A DNA stretch of 64,000 nt from Runella slithyformis DSM 19594 (GCF_000218895.1 NC_015703.1:1301501-1365500), one strand, 5' to 3'; shown: positions 25,647 through 34,588, numbered from the stretch's first letter. The notes: generated by a model from the sequence alone, not told the origin. Program-made: numbers and translations.

Positions 25647-26897
25647 TTAATTTTTGAGGGCTTCTACAACTTGTAATTTTGACATGCGCCAGGCAGGATA
25701 TACGCCCGACAAAAGCCCGAAAAGCAAACTGACAAGAATGGCAACGGAGAAAACTTTCCAGTTGAAATTCAAATCAATATAAGCGATCAGGTTGCTGTTG
25801 TTCAGATAATAAATAATGCCCAATGACAAAAACACAGCGATCACTCCACCGATAAGCGTCAGGATAATATTCTCAATCACAAACTGCATGACGAGTGTCC
25901 CGGAAGAAGCGCCAAAGGCTTTTCGGACACCGATTTCGGAAGCGCGCTCCATGATACGACTCATGTTTATGTTGACCAAATTAATGGCTGGCAGCGACAT
26001 AAACAGAAATGCGATACCGAACAGGATGGTAAAGACAAAACCCAAGCCGTTGTTTTCGCCATCTCCTTTAAACTGTTTTGTAAAACCGGTGACATAGGAA
26101 TCGGCAGAAACATACAACTTATCGGGCCTAAACCATTTATCGCCCGTTTCGGTCACTTTGATCTTTGAAGCAACGGCGTCAAATTCCGACTGTAATTTAG
26201 ATATATCCGACGGGGTGTCGGGCAGGATGATCGCGGCAAAGTCACCGCGTAAATCCACGTTTTTTAAATCTGCTTTGGAAGTATTATATGGGAAATACAA
26301 GTCAGAAGAAACATGGATCCGCGTAATCGGGCAACCGCGCACTACCCCGATGATGCGGTAGCTTACATTATCAATCTCAATCATTTTCCCTACCGCGGGC
26401 TGTCCTTTGCCCACGTATTCATCGCGGACGTGGTCGTTAATAACGACCACGTAGTCATTATTGGCGATGTTTTTTTCGGTATAATTTTTCCCTTCCAAAA
26501 AATCAAAGGACGTAACGTCCCAAAAATTACTGTCGGTATACCGATACCGAACATTCAACTTATGGTTATTGAGGTATATATTAATGGTATTAGGCATCGA
26601 AACCGCCGCAATTCGAGCGGGTGTTTTGAGCGTTCTAACGTAATTATTGATAAACGAAAAGCTGACGGGCCCGGAGCTTTGTCCTTGATTTTTGGTATCT
26701 TTTTGCTTCAGATTCCAGATATACAAAGAACGGTCGCGGTTGATTTCAGGGTAACCGGGTGCGATCAAATGATCAAGAAATGCCGTAGCCACTACCAGAA
26801 TAGTGAGCGTCAAACTGATGCCGAATAAGCTGATAAACGTGAAGAATTTCCGACGTTGCAGCACGGCAAGGGTGATTTTGAGATAATTGAGCAGCAT
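25647..26897 (-). CDS. ABC transporter permease, MacB/FtsX type (first permease)
   Basis: The 416-residue protein has the same plan as the following gene: an N-terminal helix (FTFISLFGISLTLTILVV), a MacB_PCD-like domain, and three C-terminal helices with IMERASEIGVRKAFGASSGT. It follows the ATPase gene by 2 bases. The two permeases are diverged paralogues and probably form a heterodimer with a dimer of the ATPase. Confidence 0.88.
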   Translation of the reverse strand: MLLNYLKITLAVLQRRKFFTFISLFGISLTLTILVVATAFLDHLIAPGYPEINRDRSLYIWNLKQKDTKNQGQSSGPVSFSFINNYVRTLKTPARIAAVSMPNTINIYLNNHKLNVRYRYTDSNFWDVTSFDFLEGKNYTEKNIANNDYVVVINDHVRDEYVGKGQPAVGKMIEIDNVSYRIIGVVRGCPITRIHVSSDLYFPYNTSKADLKNVDLRGDFAAIILPDTPSDISKLQSEFDAVASKIKVTETGDKWFRPDKLYVSADSYVTGFTKQFKGDGENNGLGFVFTILFGIAFLFMSLPAINLVNINMSRIMERASEIGVRKAFGASSGTLVMQFVIENIILTLIGGVIAVFLSLGIIYYLNNSNLIAYIDLNFNWKVFSVAILVSLLFGLLSGVYPAWRMSKLQVVEALKN

Positions 26898-26899
26898 AA

Positions 26900-27565
26900 T
26901 TAAGAAACTTGAGAACCGTCAAACAATCGGATTAAGCGATGCGTACGTTTGGCCATGTTCTCATCGTGCGTTACCATGATGATGGTGGCGTTGTCCCGTT
27001 CATTGAGCGTGGTCAGGATATCCATGATTTCATTGCCCATGTTGCTGTCCAAATTTCCCGTGGGCTCATCGGCCAAAATGATCTGCGGCTGCCCTACAAT
27101 GGCCCGCGCAATGGCGACCCGCTGCTTTTGTCCTCCCGAAAGTTGATTGGGATAGTGCTTCATCCGGTTGCTGAGCCCTACTTTTTCCAACGCTTCACTT
27201 GCCAATCGGCGCCGTTCGGTGCTCGAAACCTTACGGTACAGAAGCGGCAGTTCAACGTTGTCCAGCACCGGCAGGTCATTGATCAGGTGAAAACTCTGAA
27301 AAATAAAACCCAATGTCTGATTGCGAAAATGCGCCAACTGACTGTCGGGCAAGCCATTGGTATGTTTTCCGCCAATTTCCACGTTGCCCTTGGAAGGCTC
27401 ATCCAACAGTCCGATGATGTTGAGCAGCGTACTTTTGCCGCAGCCCGAAGGGCCCATAATGGAAACAAATTCTCCTTTTTCAACGCTCAAATTGATGTTG
27501 TTGAGCGCAACGGTCTCTACCGTGGCTGTCCGATAGACCTTTTCGATGTTCTTTAAATGAATCAT
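26900..27565 (-). CDS. ABC transporter ATP-binding protein (LolD/MacB type)
   Basis: The 221-residue ATPase has Walker A GPSGCGKST near 39-47, the Q-loop in FIFQSFHLI, the signature LSGGQKQRVAIARA, Walker B IILADEPTGNLDS, and the H-loop in VTHDE. Length and sequence fit the MacB/LolD/FtsE group that serves four-helix permeases. It is separated from the TolC gene upstream by a 92-base hairpin-rich gap and overlaps nothing. Confidence 0.93.
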   Translation of the reverse strand: MIHLKNIEKVYRTATVETVALNNINLSVEKGEFVSIMGPSGCGKSTLLNIIGLLDEPSKGNVEIGGKHTNGLPDSQLAHFRNQTLGFIFQSFHLINDLPVLDNVELPLLYRKVSSTERRRLASEALEKVGLSNRMKHYPNQLSGGQKQRVAIARAIVGQPQIILADEPTGNLDSNMGNEIMDILTTLNERDNATIIMVTHDENMAKRTHRLIRLFDGSQVS

Positions 27566-27583
27566 AGTTTATTTGTGGTTTGA

Positions 27584-27657
27584 CCCCACCCTAAATCCCT
27601 CCCCTGTAGGGAGGGACTTCAAATACCCCCTCCCTACAGGGGAGGGCCGGGGTGGGG
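27584..27657. repeat. Large perfect hairpin between TolC and ATPase genes
   Basis: A 19-bp arm (CCCTCCCCTGTAGGGAGGG, about 27597-27615) has its exact complement at about 27628-27646. Outer arms CCCCACC and GGTGGGG extend the structure right up to the TolC stop codon. It lies inside the operon and could attenuate or stabilise the message for the downstream ABC genes. Confidence 0.8.
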
Positions 27658-29208
27658 TTATTTCAATTTGCTTTCTGTTTCAAAATCATACAATGTCAAT
27701 TGCCGCAGCTTATAGTAAGCGCCCCAATAATCACGCAGTGCATAGATATAATCGCGCTTGGCCTGGTCTTTTTCTGTAAAGGAAATGCTCAGATCGGTAA
27801 TGCTCAGATTGCCCAATACGTAGCGGTCCTGTGCGATGCGGTACTTTTCAGACGCTATGCTGTCGGCCTGAACCGTGAGCGAAAGTTGGTCGCGGAGCAT
27901 TTCAAACAGCGTGACCTGAGTATAAATTTCCTGTTGAAAATTCTGCTTGTCCTGCTCTACCGCGTATTGCGTCAGTTGACGCTGCGCTTGGGCGGTTTTG
28001 GTACGGGATTTAGAACGTCCCCAATCCAAAATCGGAATGTCCAGTTGTAATTCTACGGTTTGTTGGTCTTGAGGCCGACGATACAATTCAGGTACGGTAA
28101 TGCCCCGATTCGAAAAACCCAAGGTCCCGGTAAGAGTGGCATTGAGCCCATTGTCACCCTTGGCTTTGGCCACGGCGCGTTCTGCCTCCAGTGTTCTGCG
28201 ACCAAAGGCAATCGCATCGGCCCGGTTGGCAAACGCCTCCCCGATGGCTCTTTCAGAAGAAAGCGCCAAAGCGACGGGCTGATCGGGAGTTTCTAACTCA
28301 ATTTTTCCTTCTGCCTGAAGACCGATATAAGCCTTCAGATTCAAAGAGGCCATTTCCAGATCACGCTTCGACACCCCCACTGCTTTGCGGGCTTTGAGCA
28401 GTTCGAGTTGCAGTTGCAATATTTCATTACGTGTATTTTTGCCCAATGCATACTTCTCGTCAGCTACTTTGAGAATACTTTGGGTATTGATCAAATTGGT
28501 TTCGGCAATCTGCAAATTGACCTGCGCCAACAGCAGATCAAAGAATAATCCACTCGCCCGCAACGAAATCTGTTCCAATGACTCGACGTAGGTTTGTTGG
28601 CTTTCATTGAATTTGAGCGGTTCGATTCTCTTATCCCATTTAAATGAGTTAAAACGCAGCAGCGGCTGCAAATACCCAACGGCAAAAGGCGTACCGTTGT
28701 AAAGGGTATTTTTTCGGTCAAAATCATCAAACCGCTGCAATTGTGACGTCGCATAAATACTTCCGCCCGTTGCTGCAATGCTTTGACTCAATGAGAGATT
28801 TAGCGAAGAATTATTATTGCGAACGGGCTGAAACTGAATCGTGCCGTCGGGCTGACGTACCTCAATAAACGACCGGCTGAACGCGGGCAAATTGCCGCTT
28901 AGGGTTAACTGAGGCTTGTAGTTCGACAAAAAAGTACGGTATTCCCAATACTTTGTTTCTTTAGTGGTAGCCGCCTGCCGCGCCGAAATGGATTGGTCTC
29001 TGGCCATTTGAACGACTTCCGAAAGCGTAAGCTTAGTAGGCTGGGCAAAACCGAAAGGAGAAAAAAACACACACAAAGCCAAGATTAAAAATCGTAAGGG
29101 CCGGGCGAGGCGGCGTACCGCTTCCTTCTGCCCGGCTTGAACAACTAAGTCCACCAAGGGTTCCGCACAATTTTTAAGTCTGAACTTGTCTAAACTTCTG
29201 TTATTCAT
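27658..29208 (-). CDS. TolC-family outer membrane efflux protein
   Basis: The 516-residue reading frame has a TolC core from about residue 58 (LTLSEVVQMARDQSISARQA), with the long paired helices and repeated strands of the family, ending KLRQLTLYDFETESK. The signal peptide (FLILALCVFFSPFGFAQ) begins only near residue 39. The first 38 residues are polar, and part of them (25-38, AGQKEAVRRLARPL) is encoded by a copy of a short repeat also present inverted upstream. The native start may have been lost or moved. No other ATG lies before the signal peptide, so either the long form is used or a non-ATG start is. Confidence 0.85.
   Translation of the reverse strand: MNNRSLDKFRLKNCAEPLVDLVVQAGQKEAVRRLARPLRFLILALCVFFSPFGFAQPTKLTLSEVVQMARDQSISARQAATTKETKYWEYRTFLSNYKPQLTLSGNLPAFSRSFIEVRQPDGTIQFQPVRNNNSSLNLSLSQSIAATGGSIYATSQLQRFDDFDRKNTLYNGTPFAVGYLQPLLRFNSFKWDKRIEPLKFNESQQTYVESLEQISLRASGLFFDLLLAQVNLQIAETNLINTQSILKVADEKYALGKNTRNEILQLQLELLKARKAVGVSKRDLEMASLNLKAYIGLQAEGKIELETPDQPVALALSSERAIGEAFANRADAIAFGRRTLEAERAVAKAKGDNGLNATLTGTLGFSNRGITVPELYRRPQDQQTVELQLDIPILDWGRSKSRTKTAQAQRQLTQYAVEQDKQNFQQEIYTQVTLFEMLRDQLSLTVQADSIASEKYRIAQDRYVLGNLSITDLSISFTEKDQAKRDYIYALRDYWGAYYKLRQLTLYDFETESKLK
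29098..29137. repeat. GC-rich repeat copy inside the TolC start region
   Basis: The plus strand reads GGCCGGGCGAGGCGGCGTAC and continues with CGCTTCCTTCTGCCCGGC. An inverted, partly matching copy lies at about 29268-29305 in the gap before the gene. Shared parts are GGGCCGGGC, GGCGTnCCG and TCTGC. Confidence 0.6.
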
Positions 29209-29267
29209 GGCTGTAACTATTCTAAATCATTTCACTTTAAGTTATTGATTCACTCAGACCTGCCGAG

Positions 29268-29305
29268 GGAATTCCAGCAGAGGCAAACGGAACGCCGCCC
29301 GGCCC
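29268..29305. repeat. Inverted partner of the repeat in the TolC start region
   Basis: On the minus strand it reads GGGCCGGGCGGCGTTCCGTT followed by TGCCTCTGCTGG. It lies between the HlyD stop (29316) and the TolC start. With the copy at 29098-29137 it could pair in the transcript and mask the TolC ribosome binding region. Confidence 0.55.
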
Positions 29306-29315
29306 GTTCCCTACC

Positions 29316-30563
29316 TTACCTGATCTCCAACTCTTTCACATTTTTATACTTGCTCATGTCTGACACAATGACGCGTTCGCCCACCCGAATCCCTTCTTTG
29401 ATTTCAACAAAATCGAAATTAGCCAAGCCGATTTTAACCGTGCGGCGCTCGGCTTTACCGTCGGGGCGCAGCACAAAGACCTCCTGTACCGGCGTACCCG
29501 TAAAGCCCGCGCCGTTGGCTACCCGTACCACCTGATGATGCGCGTCTGTGACGGGGTATACCTCCACTTTCATCTTTGGGCGCAACAGTTTGTTGGCTTT
29601 ATCTTCAAGTTGCACATCAAAATTGACAATGTTGTTTTGCACTGAAGGCAGAATATTGGTCAGCGTTCCGCGCAGCTGCGTATCGTTGATGCGCACCACT
29701 ACGGGTATTCCGACACGAATGAGGTCAGCATAGTTATCGGAAATGGAACCGATCACTTTAAACCCACCCAGATCAGCCAAACGAGCCAGCACTTCCCCTT
29801 CCGCCACCTTGGACCCGATGTTTTTGTTGACGTACGTAAGCACGCCGGCGCGATTGGCAATGATATTGGCCTGTTGAAGTTTTCGCTGAAGTTCCTGCAA
29901 ATCTTTTTCTTTGATCTGCGCCCCAATTTCTGACTCGCGAATATCGGCCCGCATGGTTTGTTGCTTGATACGAATGTCGTTTTCAAGCTGCCGTTTTTCA
30001 AGTTGGGCAATGCGAAGATTCTGTTCGGCCTGATCAATGCTCTCACGCGTGCCACCACCTGCTTTGAACAAGCGTTGGGCGTTTTCAATATCGGCCCTCA
30101 GACTACTGATTTTTAACACTTTAATGGAATCGTTGATCTTCAGATCATAAAAGCTTTTCTCCAACTCCCAACGCAGTTTGACGATGCCATTGCGCTTGAG
30201 TTCGAGCTCATCTTTCAGTTTTTCAAAATTCAATTGGGTAAATTCCTTGTCCAATTCCAGAATTTTATCGCCGCTCCTGACGGAGGCCCCGGCGTCCAAA
30301 TAGATCTGTTGAATAACCGCCGTGATTGGGCTGGTAATCACCGCTTCAAAATCAGGCAAAATCTCTCCGGAAGACGTAAGCGTATTCTCCACATTTCCGA
30401 TCTCGGCAGTGGCCAGTCGTATGTCTATTGTATTTACTGAATTGCTGAGTGAGGTACGCAACCCCCACACGGCCCCTGCAATGATAAGGGCGAAGGCACC
30501 GATCCAAAGCCAACGGCGGCGGGATTGTTCTTTCTTACTTTCTTCGGGTAATTCTCTGTCCAT
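29316..30563 (-). CDS. Periplasmic adaptor (HlyD/MacA-like) of a tripartite efflux system
   Basis: The 415-residue protein has a short cytoplasmic start, one membrane helix at about 17-37 (WLWIGAFALIIAGAVWGL), then the lipoyl/barrel-sandwich half (GEILPDFEAVITSPITAVIQ and VLTYVNKNIGSKVAEGEVLA). A long coiled-coil hairpin at about 110-230 and a beta-barrel end follow. It joins the inner-membrane permeases to the TolC channel. It is the first gene of the minus-strand efflux run, and a sigma-54-like promoter lies 37 bases upstream of its ATG. Confidence 0.88.
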   Translation of the reverse strand: MDRELPEESKKEQSRRRWLWIGAFALIIAGAVWGLRTSLSNSVNTIDIRLATAEIGNVENTLTSSGEILPDFEAVITSPITAVIQQIYLDAGASVRSGDKILELDKEFTQLNFEKLKDELELKRNGIVKLRWELEKSFYDLKINDSIKVLKISSLRADIENAQRLFKAGGGTRESIDQAEQNLRIAQLEKRQLENDIRIKQQTMRADIRESEIGAQIKEKDLQELQRKLQQANIIANRAGVLTYVNKNIGSKVAEGEVLARLADLGGFKVIGSISDNYADLIRVGIPVVVRINDTQLRGTLTNILPSVQNNIVNFDVQLEDKANKLLRPKMKVEVYPVTDAHHQVVRVANGAGFTGTPVQEVFVLRPDGKAERRTVKIGLANFDFVEIKEGIRVGERVIVSDMSKYKNVKELEIR

Positions 30564-30599
30564 TTTTGAAAATAAATTGGCTGTATTAATAAAATGGCA

Positions 30600-30614
30600 T
30601 CCAAAGGCGTGCCA
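30600..30614 (-). promoter_or_regulatory. Candidate sigma-54 promoter of the efflux operon
   Basis: The minus strand reads TGGCACG-CCTT-TGGA. The -24 element is perfect. The -12 element has TGGA where TTGC is usual, so it is imperfect at the key C. Spacing is correct and the position is 37 bases upstream of the HlyD start. The same cluster encodes a sigma-54-dependent regulator. Confidence 0.5.
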
Positions 30615-30720
30615 CTACACAACAAATTCATTATCAATAAATTAAATGAATATCAAAAAACAAAAAGTGTTCGATATCGAACACTTTGTTTGAAATTGGG
30701 AAGGGGTAAAATAAGCTGTT

Positions 30721-31674
30721 TTATTCGTTTTTTATCTTTTCCAATTCTTCTTCTGTCAACCCTGTTAAGCGAATAATAATATCCAAAGGTATATTTTCGG
30801 CAATGGCATTGCGAGCTATCTCCATCTTGCCTTCGATTTTCCCTTCAATTCTCCCTTCAATTTTGCCCTCAATTTTGCCTTCAATTTTGCCCTCAATTTT
30901 GCCTTCAATTTTGCCCTCAATAAGCCCTATCATTCGGCCTTCTGTTTTGCCTTCGGCAATGGCCGTATCAATGACATTTTTCAAATCTCTGTAATATTTA
31001 AGACTGGCTTCATAACTGTCGCGTTCATCAGGGGTAAATTTGGCAACTTCGGCCGCTTCAAATAATCGAGTAAAAATCTTCTCCTGCAATGCTTTAGGGC
31101 GATTATCTAAATAGGGAAGATGTTTTAAAACGTACAGCCATTTATCATAAGTGGTCTCCAATTCTTCCTCTGTTTTTGTAAAATGAGGCATTTCCAGATA
31201 GATAAAAGTCAATTTATCGTAAAATACCCGACAGTTTTGATCCTTCAGATGCACTTCATGACGTACTTCTTTTTCATTACGATCTTCCGTAAATACAAAA
31301 TCCAGAATACCGACAGTGTATATTTCTGACAATTTAAAATCCCAATCTCCCCGCTTGGCCTGTTCCTGAATGGGAAAAGAAGAATAAAAAATGCTGCGGT
31401 CTTTAAAGTAGTTTTGCTTGGCTTTTTGCATTTCTACAATAAAACGTTCGCCGTTTGTGCCCACGCAATACAAATCAAAAATGGCTTTTCGGTCAATTTC
31501 AGTACTGCCGATTTGTTCATTCTTTGCGTAAGATAATTCCGCAATTTTGTGACGGTTGGGAAGGACAACCTGATTTAAAAAATCAATCAATAAGTCTTTG
31601 TTGAGCTCAGTACCAAAGAGCTTCTTGAAACCAAAATCCGTAAATGGGTTAACGTATTTTTCTTTTATACTCAC
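30721..31674 (-). CDS. Rpn-family (PD-(D/E)XK) recombination-promoting nuclease with EGKI repeats
   Basis: The 317-residue protein has the family start NPFTDFGFKKLFGTELNKDL. The nuclease core follows, with the Asp of KAIFDLYC, the Glu-x-Gln/Lys of FIVEMQKAKQ, and HEVHLKDQNCRVFYDKLTF. A tail at about 250-285 consists of eight tetrapeptides of the type EGKI, followed by a short helical end. Members cleave DNA and promote recombination; they are often mis-annotated as transposases. It stands alone between the efflux operon and the molybdenum hydroxylase, with AT-rich flanks, and may have arrived by transfer. Confidence 0.88.
   Translation of the reverse strand: MSIKEKYVNPFTDFGFKKLFGTELNKDLLIDFLNQVVLPNRHKIAELSYAKNEQIGSTEIDRKAIFDLYCVGTNGERFIVEMQKAKQNYFKDRSIFYSSFPIQEQAKRGDWDFKLSEIYTVGILDFVFTEDRNEKEVRHEVHLKDQNCRVFYDKLTFIYLEMPHFTKTEEELETTYDKWLYVLKHLPYLDNRPKALQEKIFTRLFEAAEVAKFTPDERDSYEASLKYYRDLKNVIDTAIAEGKTEGRMIGLIEGKIEGKIEGKIEGKIEGKIEGRIEGKIEGKMEIARNAIAENIPLDIIIRLTGLTEEELEKIKNE
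30822..30920. repeat. 12-bp tandem repeat within the Rpn gene
   Basis: About eight units of 12 bases of the type TTTTGCCYTCAA encode EGKI, EGRI and EGKM on the minus strand. Units differ by single bases, and copy-number change would keep the reading frame. Confidence 0.85.
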
Positions 31675-31922
31675 GTGTTTATGCAGTTTTGAAACAAATT
31701 TACGATTTTGCAGATAAACCTCGTGACTATTCCGCTTTTAAAATTGTTAGTAGGCAATAAACCTTCAACGGGCATTTCGGTTAATAAACAATTCAGTATC
31801 TTGCAATTACAGTTTCGTCTTCACCGACAGGCCGTTCGTCGACAGGGATCGGAAAGATGTTTGCGAACGCTAACTTTTATGTTCAACTTTACGTTACATT
31901 CCAAAATTTAACCTTTTAAAAC
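31675..31922. other. Intergenic region before the molybdenum hydroxylase operon
   Basis: No gene is supported. The region is divergent and should carry promoters for the Rpn gene and for the hydroxylase operon. A weak -7-like TATCTTG occurs near 31798. No strong hairpin is seen. Confidence 0.3.
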
Positions 31923-32387
31923 ATGGCATTATTTAACCTGAAAATCAACGGAAAAACGTACAAAACCGACGTTGATGCCAATACACCTCTCCTGTGGGTA
32001 TTGCGCGACCACCTCGATTTAGTGGGCACCAAATACGGCTGCGGAATGGCCATGTGCGGTGCCTGTACCGTACACGTAAACGGCGAAGCTACACGCTCGT
32101 GCGTACTGCCGGTTTCGTCGGTATCCAACGCAACCATCACAACAGTAGAAGGTCTGTCTGAAACCGGCACGCATCCGGTACAGGAAGCGTGGGAAGAAGT
32201 AGACGTTCCGCAATGCGGGTATTGCCAGGCGGGGCAAATGATGACGGCTTCGGCCCTATTGGCCAAAAATGCCACTCCTTCCGACAAAGAAATCGAAGAA
32301 GCCATGGTCGGCAATATTTGCCGCTGCGGCACCTACCACCGGATTCATGATGCGGTGAAATTGGCGGCGACCAAAATGAAGAAATAA
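31923..32387 (+). CDS. (2Fe-2S) subunit of a molybdenum hydroxylase (isoquinoline 1-oxidoreductase alpha-like)
   Basis: The 154-residue protein has the two iron-sulfur sites of the xanthine-oxidase family small subunit. One is plant-ferredoxin type (GTKYGCGMAMCGACTVHVNG, with a fourth Cys in TRSCVLP). The other is all-alpha (CGYCQAGQMM and NICRCGTYHRI). It carries electrons from the molybdopterin site of the partner subunit. The large-subunit gene follows after 51 bases. It has no signal peptide and would be co-exported with the Tat-bearing partner. Confidence 0.9.
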   Translation: MALFNLKINGKTYKTDVDANTPLLWVLRDHLDLVGTKYGCGMAMCGACTVHVNGEATRSCVLPVSSVSNATITTVEGLSETGTHPVQEAWEEVDVPQCGYCQAGQMMTASALLAKNATPSDKEIEEAMVGNICRCGTYHRIHDAVKLAATKMKK

Positions 32388-32411
32388 TCCCATTCCCGAA
32401 CCATTCTAACC

Positions 32412-32433
32412 ACAGACACCCCGTCTGTACCAC
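32412..32433. repeat. Short palindrome ending in TACCACA before the large-subunit gene
   Basis: ACAGAC (32412-32417) and GTCTGT (32423-32428) enclose five bases and are followed by ACCACA, six bases before the ATG at 32439. An element of the same design (ACGGAC, five bases, GTCCGT, ACCACA) lies at 56618-56640, also just before a start codon. Confidence 0.6.
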
Positions 32434-32438
32434 ATAGC

Positions 32439-34568
32439 ATGAGCACTAATCAATCCAGAAGAGACTTCTTCAAAACATCTGCCACGGCGGCCGGAGGCTT
32501 AGTACTCGGATTCGGCTGGTTTTCGACCGAGGCCTTTGAGCCGGGCGTACTGACCAAAACGACCGCCGATACCGTCGATTTTAACGCATATTTGGCCATT
32601 GCGCCCTCGGGCATCATTACAATATACTCGCCTAATCCCGAAATCGGGCAGGGCATCAAAACGGCGTTCCCCATCATTGTGGCCGAAGAACTGGACGCTG
32701 ATTGGAGTAAAGTAAAAGTAGAGCAGTCGCCGTTGGATACCAAAAAATTTGAGCGTCAGCTCACAGGCGGAAGCGGAGCCATTCGGCACTCATGGGAGCG
32801 TCTGCGCAAAGCGGGAGCTACGGCGCGCGCCATGTTGATGGAAGCCGCCGCCAAAAAATGGAGCGTACCTGTCAGCGAGTGCAGCACGAGCAAAGGCTTC
32901 GTGGTGCACAGTTCCGGTAAAAAACTGAGTTATGGCGAACTCGCCACGGATGCCGCTCAGATCGCACCACCGAAAGAGGTAAAGCTGAAAAACAAAAACG
33001 AATTTACGTTGATCGGTACCTCTGTCAAAGGGGTGGACAGCAAAGCCATTCTGACGGGAAAAAACCTGTATGGCATTGATTATAAGCGCGAAGGAATGCT
33101 GAACGCCATGATCCAGCGCCCGCCGGCCTTCGGTCTCAAACTCAAATCCTTTGACGCTTCCGAAGCCAAAAAAATGCCCGGGATCGTTAATGTGGTTTCG
33201 TTTGGCAATAAAGTGGCCATTGTCGGAAAAACCACGTGGGAAGTCATGCAGGCACGTAAAGCGGTAAAAATCGAGTGGGAGAAAGAAAAAGATCTCGAAA
33301 GCTCCTCCGACCACGACCGCATTTTTAAGGAAATGCTCAACAGCACTACTGCGACCGTTCACCGCAAAGACGGCGATATTGAAGCGGCCTTCAAAAATGC
33401 CTATAAAATTATTGAAGCCGAATACCAGTGTCCGTTCCTGCCGCACAGCCCGATGGAGCCGATGAACTTCTTCGCGCACTTCAAAGGTGACAGTATCGAA
33501 ATGGCCGGCCCAAGCCAAACACCCCAGGCCGCTCAAGGTCAAGTTGCAAAAATGTTCAATTTGGCGCCCGAAAAAGTCACGATAGAACTGACCCGTATGG
33601 GCGGAGGGTTTGGTCGACGTCTCAACACCGACTATGCCGTGGAAGCTGCCGAGTTATCAAGCATCATCAAAGCACCGGTCAAAGTAACCTGGTCACGCGA
33701 AGATGACACGACCGGAGGCATTTACCGCCCCGCAGTGCGCTATCGCTTCAAAGCCTCCATCGACAAAGCCGGTAATATCACGGGCTATATGCTCCACGGA
33801 GCCGGCATGAATGCAGGGAACGCCACTCGCCCCGATAATTTCCCGGTAGGGGCCATTGAAAACACATTGATTCAGTCCAACGACCATAAATCACCCATTA
33901 CGACCGGTCCTTGGCGGGCACCGATCACCAACTTTTTGGCCTACGCCGAGCAGGCGTTTTTGGATGAAGTAGCCATGGCAGGTGGCAAAGATCCGATTCA
34001 GCTGCGATTGGAGCTGTTGGAAAAAGCGCAGAAAAATCCGGTTGGAAAACTCACTTATGAGCCGGAGCGCTTCCGTGAAGTCACCAAACTTGCGGCCGAA
34101 AAAGCCGGTTGGGGCAAAAAGAAAAAAGGGGTTTATCAAGGATTCAGCGTGTATTTTTCGCACGCTTCTTACGTAGCCCAAATCGCCGAGATGGCCGTTG
34201 TCAAAGGAAAACCCGTGTTGAAGAAAGTATACGCGGCCGTTGACTGTGGCATCGTCATCAATGAAAGCAGCGCCCAAAACCAAGTTTTCGGCGCTATTGT
34301 AGATGGGTTGGGCCATTCTATGTACGGAAACCTTACCTTTAAAGACGGCGCTCCGCAACAGGACAACTTCAACAAGTACCGCCTGATCCGTTACAACGAA
34401 GTACCTGATATTGAGGTACATTTTGTCAAGAACGGTATCGACCCTACGGGTCTGGGAGAGCCGGCATTGCCCCCAACGGGCGGAGCCATTGCCAACGCTA
34501 TGTTCAAAGCCACCGGCAAGCGCCTTTACAATCAGCCGTTTTCGGAGCAGGGAGCCACATTGGGGTAA
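32439..34568 (+). CDS. Tat-exported molybdopterin-binding subunit (isoquinoline 1-oxidoreductase beta-like)
   Basis: The 709-residue protein has a twin-arginine signal (SRRDFFKTSATAAGGLVLGF). Molybdopterin-binding segments follow: GQGIKTAFPIIVAEELDADW, MGGGFGRRLNTDYAVEAAEL, and the active-site Glu in the C-terminal GLGEPALPPTGGAIANAMF. It has no FAD domain, so electrons leave through the 2Fe-2S subunit to a cytochrome or other carrier. The family oxidises N-heterocycles or aldehydes in the periplasm; the substrate here is unknown. An XdhC-type maturation gene is not in the window. Confidence 0.92.
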   Translation: MSTNQSRRDFFKTSATAAGGLVLGFGWFSTEAFEPGVLTKTTADTVDFNAYLAIAPSGIITIYSPNPEIGQGIKTAFPIIVAEELDADWSKVKVEQSPLDTKKFERQLTGGSGAIRHSWERLRKAGATARAMLMEAAAKKWSVPVSECSTSKGFVVHSSGKKLSYGELATDAAQIAPPKEVKLKNKNEFTLIGTSVKGVDSKAILTGKNLYGIDYKREGMLNAMIQRPPAFGLKLKSFDASEAKKMPGIVNVVSFGNKVAIVGKTTWEVMQARKAVKIEWEKEKDLESSSDHDRIFKEMLNSTTATVHRKDGDIEAAFKNAYKIIEAEYQCPFLPHSPMEPMNFFAHFKGDSIEMAGPSQTPQAAQGQVAKMFNLAPEKVTIELTRMGGGFGRRLNTDYAVEAAELSSIIKAPVKVTWSREDDTTGGIYRPAVRYRFKASIDKAGNITGYMLHGAGMNAGNATRPDNFPVGAIENTLIQSNDHKSPITTGPWRAPITNFLAYAEQAFLDEVAMAGGKDPIQLRLELLEKAQKNPVGKLTYEPERFREVTKLAAEKAGWGKKKKGVYQGFSVYFSHASYVAQIAEMAVVKGKPVLKKVYAAVDCGIVINESSAQNQVFGAIVDGLGHSMYGNLTFKDGAPQQDNFNKYRLIRYNEVPDIEVHFVKNGIDPTGLGEPALPPTGGAIANAMFKATGKRLYNQPFSEQGATLG

Positions 34569-34588
34569 TAGACCGCAAAGGAAGACTA

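Noticed and set aside
30822-30920. Tandem repeats considered as a CRISPR array
   Set aside because: The units are contiguous 12-mers without spacers and encode a regular EGKI peptide tail.
32790-33542. A 250-codon open frame antisense to the molybdopterin subunit
   Set aside because: No family text; the opposite strand has strong catalytic motifs throughout.
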